From Sedimenticola sp. (GTDB lineage Bacteria > Pseudomonadota > Gammaproteobacteria > Chromatiales > Chromatiaceae), in NCBI GenBank assembly GCA_030590525.1, contig JAUUYI010000002.1:1-21352 (forward strand): a DNA stretch of 21,352 bases, written 5' to 3'. Shown here piece by piece: positions 15,660 through 21,352 of this stretch (positions are counted from its first letter, which is position 1; every line of letters starts with the position of its first letter). Position numbers and translations under genes: made by a program. The notes beneath the pieces are model-generated. The model was not told the origin of the DNA. It ran no database searches and saw nothing but the letters and a program-made list of their open reading frames with translations.

Positions 15660-15789
15660 CGTGTCAGTAACTTTTCAATTAGTCCAGGCAAGAATCTAAA
15701 ATGTAGGGTGTATCAAGCGGAGCGGATGCACCAGGCTAGGTCGCGTTGGTGGATCATTTGCCCCGGGTTATTGAGAAGTTACTCGTGTC
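15660..15789. mobile_element. MITE family A with 6-bp target duplication
   Basis: The element proper is 15666-15783 (118 bases). Its ends are AGTAACTTTTCAATTA (15666-15681) and TTATTGAGAAGTTACT (15768-15783), inverted copies matching at 14 of 16 positions. It is flanked by CGTGTC directly repeated at 15660-15665 and 15784-15789. The interior carries a GATCAAGCGGAGCGGAT-like core (TATCAAGCGGAGCGGATGCACC) and is related to 5462-5603. It encodes nothing. It sits between the ferredoxin stop and the small Cys-rich gene, so it may supply or disturb that gene's promoter. Confidence 0.88.
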
Positions 15790-15872
15790 ATGGGTTACGT
15801 GGTAAAGCGGTAACGGCTTGTCGGGGTTGCTCAGACCTTCAGATTGGCAGAAAGTTGAAGAGGGAGTCGGAT

Positions 15873-16100
15873 ATGCAATTCATTCCATGTAAAGGGGGGG
15901 ATTTCTGCACCCACGACGGTACCCACTGCAAGGGTTGCGGACGCAGTCACCAGGAGATCGCTGAGACCCGGGAGCTGATCGCTGCCGTAGCAAAATACGC
16001 CCTGGGTATGGGATACGGGAATATCGAGGAATTCACTCTCTTTGTCGCTACCAGGGCTGCGGGCCTTGCCAGGCAGGAGCAGGCGGCCGGCAACTCGTAG
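15873..16100 (+). CDS. Small cysteine-rich protein, DUF1289-like
   Basis: This 75-residue soluble protein has four cysteines arranged C6-x5-C12-x6-C19-x2-C22, followed by GRSHQEI. This resembles the zinc-binding-like pattern and the CxGCGR(S/T)xxEI stretch of DUF1289 proteins, though spacing differs. The rest is an amphipathic helical region (ETRELIAAVAKYALGMGYGNIEEFTLFVATRAAGLA). The frame is open for 79 codons upstream, but that part runs through the MITE and has no family resemblance. The ATG at 15873 has AGGGAG upstream. Function is unknown. A metal-binding role is inferred from the cysteines only. Confidence 0.8.
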   Translation: MQFIPCKGGDFCTHDGTHCKGCGRSHQEIAETRELIAAVAKYALGMGYGNIEEFTLFVATRAAGLARQEQAAGNS

Positions 16101-16144
16101 GAAAAAGTGTGGTGCTTTGGCCCCCGGTTAACCCGGGACGTGCG

Positions 16145-17017
16145 TCAGGTGGCAAGGTCCAGGGCGAGCAGCAGGCTATAGAGCAGCTGCAGCCGGGCGG
16201 TGGCGGCCAGGGTCTGGTTGAAGGCCGGTCCACTGGTTTCATGGCCGAACCGGTACAGAAGCCAGAGGGCGTAAGGAAATGCCACGAAGACCAGCCAGGT
16301 ACCGGGAAGGGACCCCTGAAGCATCAGGGGCAGTCCAAAAGGGACCAGTAGAAGCAGTCGGTAGAGAATGCGGGATCCCCGGCGACCGAGAGAGTGGACC
16401 AGGGTCAATTTGCCTGCCTGCTCATCGGTATCCAGGTCCCGGTAGTTGTTGACCAGCATGACGGCAGCCGCCAGAGAGCCGATGGCTCCCGCAGTGAAGA
16501 AGGCGTCCAGCGAGACCGAACCGGTCTGCAGGTAGTAACTTCCCGGTACCGCCACCAGACCAAAGAAAAGAAACACGAACAGCTCCCCCTGGGCGCTGTA
16601 GGCAATAGGTCTGGGGCCGGCGGTGTAGGCATATCCCGCCGCCAGTGACAGCAGGCCGATGACGATGATGGGCCAGCCGCCGACCCAGGAAAGGTAGATG
16701 CCGATGAGAAAGGCCGCAGCAAAACAGTAGTCTGCCGCCCGCTTCACCTCGGCGATGGAAAACCAGCCTTGGGCGGTCGCCCGCTCCGGCCCCAGCCGCC
16801 CCGGTTTATCGGTACCCCGTTCAAAATCGACCGCATCATTGTAGATGTTGGTTCCAGCCTGGATCAGCAGCGCTGCTGCCAGCGTCGCAATGGCGATCAA
16901 CCAGTCGATTGTCCGATACCCGGCCCAGGCCAGGGCTGTGCCGGCGATGATCGATGACAGGGAGATCGCCAGTGTCCTGGGGCGTGTGGTCAGCACCCAC
17001 TTGTAGAAACGGCTCAT
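16145..17017 (-). CDS. menA: 1,4-dihydroxy-2-naphthoate polyprenyltransferase (MenA type)
   Basis: MenA attaches the polyprenyl tail to 1,4-dihydroxy-2-naphthoate, the membrane step of menaquinone synthesis. The 290-residue protein has about eight or nine membrane segments and both Asp-rich motifs of the UbiA superfamily: N60-D61-AVD-FERGTD70 and N190-N191-YRD-LDTD198. The exact wording (LIQAGTNIYND, GPERATAQG, NNYRDLDTDEQAGKLTLVHSLG) is that of MenA and not of UbiA. It is convergent with the Cys-rich gene, 44 bases away. The start overlaps a small upstream ORF by ATGA. No other men genes are in the window, so the assignment rests on motifs. Confidence 0.85.
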   Translation of the reverse strand: MSRFYKWVLTTRPRTLAISLSSIIAGTALAWAGYRTIDWLIAIATLAAALLIQAGTNIYNDAVDFERGTDKPGRLGPERATAQGWFSIAEVKRAADYCFAAAFLIGIYLSWVGGWPIIVIGLLSLAAGYAYTAGPRPIAYSAQGELFVFLFFGLVAVPGSYYLQTGSVSLDAFFTAGAIGSLAAAVMLVNNYRDLDTDEQAGKLTLVHSLGRRGSRILYRLLLLVPFGLPLMLQGSLPGTWLVFVAFPYALWLLYRFGHETSGPAFNQTLAATARLQLLYSLLLALDLAT

Positions 17018-17193
17018 GGGTGGCCGGGTGAGCGTTCGAGGTCAGCCGGGCGCTCCTCGATCAAGGCGTCTATCCACTTGGTTAGGGTTTTCGGGCGTTC
17101 GATGGTGATGCAGGCGACTCCCTCGATCCGATGAGAGAGGATATCCTCATCGTCGGATCCATCCGCTGCCTGCCGGTCGATGTCGCTGTGCAT
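17014..17193 (-). CDS. Small hypothetical protein translationally coupled to menA
   Basis: An ATG-started frame of 59 residues ends in TGA overlapping the menA ATG (ATGA). It is acidic at the N-terminus (MHSDIDRQAADGSDDEDIL) and continues RIEGVACITIERPKTLTKWIDALIEERPADLERSPGHP. There is no signal peptide or membrane segment. It is the only start in this frame, since a stop lies five codons upstream. The G-run just before the ATG could serve as a ribosome site, though spacing is short. I recognise no family. The start-stop overlap and sensible composition make it a likely real gene, perhaps an accessory or leader peptide for menA. Confidence 0.6.
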   Translation of the reverse strand: MHSDIDRQAADGSDDEDILSHRIEGVACITIERPKTLTKWIDALIEERPADLERSPGHP

Positions 17194-17529
17194 GGGCGCC
17201 CCCCGATGATCATTGAAAAAGCGCTATATTAGCGGAAACCGCACCGGACTGGAGAAAGGTTTGTTATTCTGTAACTATTCAGCTCTTTCCATGGTCGTCA
17301 CTGATATTGGCTGTTTCTGGAGGAAAACGTCGTGAATATGTCCCTATAGGCTTGGCGGCGGCATCCCTGCCGCCGACATTTCCTCCAGAAACAGCCGATA
17401 TCAGTCACTCAGTGCCAGATTTCAAAGCATGCTGAATCGTTACGTTATTCTTTCCCGCCATCTGCTTATCTTTATTGCTTTGCGTGAGTTTTTTACTTGT
17501 GCTCCTGATATGACAAAGTCGAATCAATC
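17194..17529. other. Divergent intergenic region between the menA unit and mscK
   Basis: These 336 bases carry the start regions of the leftward menA unit and rightward mscK. On the minus strand a TAATATAG stretch near 17223-17232 may be a -10 box for the menA unit, without a good -35. A MITE occupies 17297-17408. No coding sequence is convincing. No ribosome site is obvious before the mscK GTG. Confidence 0.5.
17297..17408. mobile_element. Short MITE (family F) with 5-bp target duplication
   Basis: The element proper is 17302-17403 (102 bases). The terminal arms of about 25 bases, starting TGATATTGGCTG and inverted at the right end, match at 24 of 25 positions. It is flanked by GTCAC directly repeated at 17297-17301 and 17404-17408. 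The centre has its own perfect 8-pair hairpin, CGGCGGCA (17356-17363) with TGCCGCCG (17368-17375), so a transcript would form one long nested stem. It encodes nothing and sits about 120 bases before the mscK start. Confidence 0.88.
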
Positions 17530-20500
17530 GTGTACTGGAACAGGAACCCCATTTTGAGACACCGAAACATACTGGCCAAACACGCCCTTCGTCTGGTGCT
17601 GATCTCACTTTTACCCATCTGCCTGCTGCTGGTATCACCCCCTGCCCGGGCAGAGACCGGGAAGAAGGGGGCTGCGGCAGCGGTACCCGAGGCATCACAG
17701 GCGCTTGGAAAAGGGGTGGAGGTGCCTGTGTCTGAGGTACGGCAGGTGCTGGATGTTGAGCAGATCAAATCCCAGATTGAAGAGCTGGAGGCGGTCACCG
17801 CCCCCGACGGGGACACCAAGTCGGCTCTGGAACTCTACCAGACCGCCCTGGTCCGGTTACTGCGGGCGGAGCGGGACGAGGCGGCAGTTGCTGGTTATCG
17901 AAGAACGATCGACGAGATAGTCGGACAGAAGGCAGAGATCGAAACCCGGCTGGAGCAGTTGCAGGCGGCAACCGGGGAGCAGACCCCGATAGCGGACGAC
18001 CTGGATCTCAGGCAGCTGGAACAGCAGTTGGACCAGATCCAGTCCGAGCGGCGCAAAATTCAGAACAAACTGTCGGAATTGCAGGCCGGCATAACCAATG
18101 AAAAGCTGCGGCCGGCCCGGGTCATCGGCAAGCTGGCGGAGATAAAGGCGGAGCTGGAGGGTGTGGAGTACGACCTGCGGTCGAAGATCGTGGCGGAAGG
18201 GAGCAGTATCAGGGACCAGGCCCTGAGAACCTCGCTGCAGGCAGACCGGTTGGCCATTAAGAGTCAGATCAACCGGTTGGAGATGGAGCGGCTGAGCCAC
18301 GCACCCAGGATAAATCTCATGGTTCTGCAGGAGAAGCTGCAGCAGGCGCAGTTGGCGCAGGCCATCGGCAGGGTCAAACAGCTGCAGCAGGTGCTGAACG
18401 CAACGCGGGTCCAGGCGGCGGCCGCGGCCGCCAGGCAGGCGGTGGAGGTGAAGCGGGGCACCAGTGGAAAACCGCAGTTGATTCAAGCGGAGGCGACGAA
18501 GAATACCGAATTGGGGTCCAGACTCAACAGGGTGACAGCGGATCTGGCCAGGACAACCCGGGAGAAGGAGCTGCTGGCCAACCGACTGCAACTGCTGGGG
18601 AGGAACATGGAGCGCGCCAGACAGCAGCTGGATATCGCCGGTTTGGATGAGTCCCTGGGCGAGCTCCTTCGAACCCAGCGTAAGGAGCTCCCGAGCCTCA
18701 GGCTGCTGGAAAGGAGGGAGTCCGATATCAATCACAGGATCGTAGAGATACGTCTGGAGCAGTTTCGCCTGGAAGATCGTCTCCAGGGCCTGCTGGATGA
18801 TGAATATGCCACCCGATTGCTGAATGATTCTAAATTGATCGATGTGGGCACATGGCAACGGGCGCAGCTTCAAAAGGAGCTGAAGACGCTGCTGCAGGAC
18901 CGGATGGAACTGCTGCAGCGGTTGCAGGAACTCTATGGTCGTTACGCCAAGGCACTGGGTGACCTCGAACTCGAACAGCATCAGCTGATCGGCAAGGTGG
19001 CACGCTATGCCGAACTGCTGGACCGCAACCTGGTCTGGATGCCCAGTGCCCCCTCTGTTGATGGTGGCACCCTGGAAAATACACTCCGGGGGGTGAAGCG
19101 TCTGGCGGGGTCCGAGTGGATGGAGGCGCTGACCGGGTTGTTGCAGGGCTTTTTGAAACACCCCTTTCGGGGTGGCGCACTGCTCCTGACCGTTCTCCTG
19201 TTGTTGCTGGGGCGACGTCGGATGTGGCTGGAGCTGGCGCGGGTGGCACCGATGATGGGCAATGTGATCCGTGACAGTTTCAGGTTTACCCTGAACGCCT
19301 TTCTGATCACGCTGTTGCTGGCTGCGCCGTGGCCCCTGCTGCTGGCCGGGGTGGGCTGGTTGATGCTGATCGGTTCGGGGTCTGTCGGGGACATGGTGGC
19401 AGAGAGCCTGATGCTCATATCCGCTCTCCTTCTCCTGCTCCAGGTCTCCCGCTACCTGTTCATTCCCAATGGCCTGGCGGACGTACACTTCCAGTGGCGT
19501 AAGAACACCGTCCAGGTATTGCGGGGTAATCTCCGGTGGGTGCTGCCGACAGTGACCCTGCTGGTGTTTATTATCGGCCTGACGGAGTATCAGTCGGACG
19601 CCTTCTTTCGGGACAACCTGGGGCGGATTGCCACCATAATACTGGTCGTGCTGGTGGGGGTCTTCGCCCGTCGGGTGCTGAATTCCCACACTGGCGCGCT
19701 ACGGCATGCGCGAGGGTTTCATCTCTACTGGCATCATCTGGCCCTGGGTTTCTGCCTGTCTCTGATCACCCTGAGCCTGCTGGGGTACCACTACACGGCG
19801 CTCCGCCTGATCGATCTCAGCTATCTGTCGGCCTGGGTGGGGGTGGGGGTGCTGTTGCTGTATCACCTCTCCAACCGCTGGCTGCTGGTGGCAGAGCGGC
19901 GCCTGGCGCTGGTCCGGGCCCGGGCCCGACGGCAGGCCCGGCAGGAGAGTCGTGACGCCAAGGAAGCGGCGGAGGCCGCCGGCGAGAGCCTGTCCGAAGC
20001 AGCGGACCTGGCGGAGGTCGAACTCGATGAGATCAATGAACAGACCCGGCGCCTGCTGAAGCTGGGTGTGGTGCTGCTCAGCGCCATCGGCCTGTATATG
20101 ATCTGGTCCCAGCTGACACCCGCCTTCGGACGTCTGGATGACATGGTGCTGTGGGAGCACGTGGTGACCCAGGGTGAAAAGCAGATGATGGCTCCGGTAA
20201 CGGTGTGGGACCTGCTGGTGGCGCTGCTGGTGATCGTGCTGATGGTGGTGGCAGGGGCCAACCTGCCGGGACTGCTGGAGATCGCGGTGCTGCAACCCCT
20301 GTCGGTCAAGCCGGGCAGCCGCTATGCCGTTACTAATATCACCCGCTACCTGATCTATGCCGGCGGTTTCCTGTTAACCGTCAATATGCTGGGGATGCGC
20401 TGGGGCGATGTTCAATGGCTGGTGGCGGCCATGGGTGTCGGTATCGGCTTTGGCCTGCAGGAGATCTTCGCCAACTTCATCTCCGGGATCATGATCCTGT

Positions 20501-21015
20501 TCGAAAGGCCGATCCGTATCGGTGATACGGTCACCGTGGGTGAATACAGCGGTATCGTGTCGCGGATCCGCATCCGCGCCACCACCATCACCGACTTCGA
20601 CAACAAAGAGCTGGTGATACCCAATAAGAGTTTCGTTACCGACCCGTTGATCAACTGGACCCTGTCAGATCCCATCACCCGGGTAGTGATCAAAGTGGGT
20701 ATCGCCTATGGTTCGGATACCCTGAAGGCCCATGAAATCATGACCGGGGTGATCAAGGCCCACCCGGAGGTGCTGGATGAGCCCAAGCCAACCGTTTTTT
20801 TCACCGGTTTCGGTGACAGTTCCCTGGACTTCCAGATCCGGGTGTTCGTGAGCGAGCGCCTGAAGCGCATGCCCCTGGTCCACGATATCCACATGGCCCT
20901 GGACCGGGCTCTGGCCCAGGCCGGCATAGAGATCCCGTTCCCGCAGCGGGACCTGCATCTGCGGTCGGTGGACCCGGGTGTGGTTATAACAGCAGGACCA
21001 GCGACCGAGGGGTGA
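17530..21015 (+). CDS. mscK: MscK-type large mechanosensitive channel
   Basis: This 1161-residue inner-membrane channel opens under membrane tension to release solutes during osmotic downshock. In E. coli, MscK gating also depends on external potassium. Order of parts: signal peptide (LVLISLLPICLLLVSPPARA); a periplasmic coiled-coil domain to about residue 510; a multi-pass membrane domain from about 549 with a charged loop near 795-840; and the MscS core with the pore helix and beta domain (MGVGIGFGLQEIFANFISG from 968, ERPIRIGDTV from 992, then RIRATTITDFDNKELVIPNK). Length is close to E. coli MscK (1120). The start is GTG at 17530 with no ribosome site. A TTG at 17554, eight codons on with AGGA upstream, is an alternative. 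Confidence 0.93.
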   Translation: MYWNRNPILRHRNILAKHALRLVLISLLPICLLLVSPPARAETGKKGAAAAVPEASQALGKGVEVPVSEVRQVLDVEQIKSQIEELEAVTAPDGDTKSALELYQTALVRLLRAERDEAAVAGYRRTIDEIVGQKAEIETRLEQLQAATGEQTPIADDLDLRQLEQQLDQIQSERRKIQNKLSELQAGITNEKLRPARVIGKLAEIKAELEGVEYDLRSKIVAEGSSIRDQALRTSLQADRLAIKSQINRLEMERLSHAPRINLMVLQEKLQQAQLAQAIGRVKQLQQVLNATRVQAAAAAARQAVEVKRGTSGKPQLIQAEATKNTELGSRLNRVTADLARTTREKELLANRLQLLGRNMERARQQLDIAGLDESLGELLRTQRKELPSLRLLERRESDINHRIVEIRLEQFRLEDRLQGLLDDEYATRLLNDSKLIDVGTWQRAQLQKELKTLLQDRMELLQRLQELYGRYAKALGDLELEQHQLIGKVARYAELLDRNLVWMPSAPSVDGGTLENTLRGVKRLAGSEWMEALTGLLQGFLKHPFRGGALLLTVLLLLLGRRRMWLELARVAPMMGNVIRDSFRFTLNAFLITLLLAAPWPLLLAGVGWLMLIGSGSVGDMVAESLMLISALLLLLQVSRYLFIPNGLADVHFQWRKNTVQVLRGNLRWVLPTVTLLVFIIGLTEYQSDAFFRDNLGRIATIILVVLVGVFARRVLNSHTGALRHARGFHLYWHHLALGFCLSLITLSLLGYHYTALRLIDLSYLSAWVGVGVLLLYHLSNRWLLVAERRLALVRARARRQARQESRDAKEAAEAAGESLSEAADLAEVELDEINEQTRRLLKLGVVLLSAIGLYMIWSQLTPAFGRLDDMVLWEHVVTQGEKQMMAPVTVWDLLVALLVIVLMVVAGANLPGLLEIAVLQPLSVKPGSRYAVTNITRYLIYAGGFLLTVNMLGMRWGDVQWLVAAMGVGIGFGLQEIFANFISGIMILFERPIRIGDTVTVGEYSGIVSRIRIRATTITDFDNKELVIPNKSFVTDPLINWTLSDPITRVVIKVGIAYGSDTLKAHEIMTGVIKAHPEVLDEPKPTVFFTGFGDSSLDFQIRVFVSERLKRMPLVHDIHMALDRALAQAGIEIPFPQRDLHLRSVDPGVVITAGPATEG

Positions 21016-21352
21016 GGAGTTCCCCCACCATCGAGGTATGGGTTTAACCGATATGTGCCCTTTATACGCTACACCGCACGCGTGTGGTGTATGATACGCG
21101 ACAGACAGGATTGTTGTGAAAACCCTGCATTACACCGCTATAAGCAGGGTTGATTTGACCATACGAGGAAGATCCTGGTATATACTCACGGTTTTGTTAC
21201 ACCCCTTGCAGGCGCTCGTTCCAGTGGAGGCTCTTGCAAAACGCCCCCTCTCCCCCCGGGAGAGGGTTGGGGTGAGGGAATCAAAAGAGATAACGCTTTG
21301 ATTTTAATCACCCTCACCCTGGCCCTCTCCCTCAAGGGAGAGGGGATTTAAG
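21016..21352. other. Downstream of mscK: palindromes only, no gene
   Basis: I see no supportable gene in these 337 bases; the 61-codon frame at 21116 runs through repeats. The stretch holds a near-perfect 22-base palindrome at 21071-21092, an AACCCTGC/GCAGGGTT hairpin near 21122-21153, and the CCCTCTCC repeat at 21245-21344. The palindrome lies about 55 bases past the mscK stop but lacks a U-run, so no terminator is called. Confidence 0.7.
21245..21344. repeat. CCCTCTCC-type nested palindromic repeat
   Basis: Two local hairpins, CCCTCTC/GAGAGGG (21245-21265) and the perfect 10-pair CCCTCTCCCT/AGGGAGAGGG (21323-21344), lie at the ends of a larger inverted repeat. The arms 21261-21278 and 21311-21328 match at about 16 of 18 positions, and AATCAAA/TTTGATT pairs within. 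Similar CCCTCTCCC...GGGAGAGGG repeats are scattered between genes in many proteobacteria (recalled, not searched). The window ends just after it, so flanking duplications cannot be judged. Confidence 0.8.

Noticed and set aside
15636..15872. N-terminal extension of the small Cys-rich protein
   Set aside because: This part of the open frame runs through a MITE and its duplications. The ATG at 15873 has a better ribosome site and starts the conserved Cys motif.
16101..16144. Terminator between the convergent Cys-rich and menA genes
   Set aside because: A CCCGG-TTAAC-CCGGG stem is present, but it has only five pairs and no U-run on either side, too weak to call.
17857..19689. 610-codon open frame on the minus strand inside mscK
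   Set aside because: It is the antisense of the coiled-coil and membrane parts of mscK. Its composition is dominated by Gln, Leu, His and Pro and it resembles no family. Long antisense frames are expected in GC-rich genes.
21116..21301. 61-codon frame after mscK
   Set aside because: It crosses hairpin repeats and ends in the CCCTCTCC palindrome, with no protein-like pattern.

Overview
The window reads as a piece of a GC-rich gammaproteobacterial chromosome. The order rpoH, ftsX, ftsE, ftsY, two M16 peptidases, rsmD, coaD and a 2[4Fe-4S] ferredoxin matches a block known from Pseudomonas and relatives. A menA-type prenyltransferase, an Allochromatium-type ferredoxin and many small palindromic repeats suggest a Chromatiales-like, possibly sulfur-oxidising, relative. 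That placement is inference. No phage, IS transposase, CRISPR, rRNA or tRNA gene was recognised.

Layout. 1-82: heptanucleotide tandem repeat. 85-4663 (minus): a complete livKHMGF-type ABC importer operon, with overlapping genes except for a hairpin gap between livK and livH. 4885-5403 (minus): an exported SCP2-like protein with a clear terminator. 5404-5843: a repeat island. 5844-8524 (minus): ftsE, ftsX and rpoH; rpoH has a CIRCE-like operator on its promoter. 8525-10001: an accessory insert (GFA-family protein, YeaQ/GlsB-family membrane protein, DUF2892 protein, two palindromic elements) that splits ftsY from ftsE. 10002-11006 (minus): ftsY. 11418-14680 (plus): an active/inactive M16 peptidase pair and rsmD, all overlapping. 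14816-15605 (plus): coaD and ferredoxin. 15873-16100 (plus): a small Cys-rich protein behind a MITE. 16145-17193 (minus): menA and a 59-residue ORF joined to it by an ATGA overlap. 17530-21015 (plus): an MscK-type mechanosensitive channel. 21016-21352: palindromic repeats only.

How the genes work together. The core block serves envelope and protein-export functions: FtsY targets ribosomes to the membrane, FtsEX controls cell-wall hydrolysis at division, RpoH drives the heat-shock response, the M16 pair probably degrades peptides in the periplasm, and RsmD and CoaD are housekeeping enzymes. The liv operon and mscK flank it as separate units.

The most notable non-coding content is a set of miniature inverted-repeat elements. 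At least three have both terminal inverted repeats and direct duplications of the flanking DNA: 9261-9478 (7 bp), 15666-15783 (6 bp) and 17302-17403 (5 bp). Two of these families have a second copy in the island at 5462-5702. The other highlight is the apparent HrcA/CIRCE control of rpoH. I see no clearly unprecedented multi-gene system.
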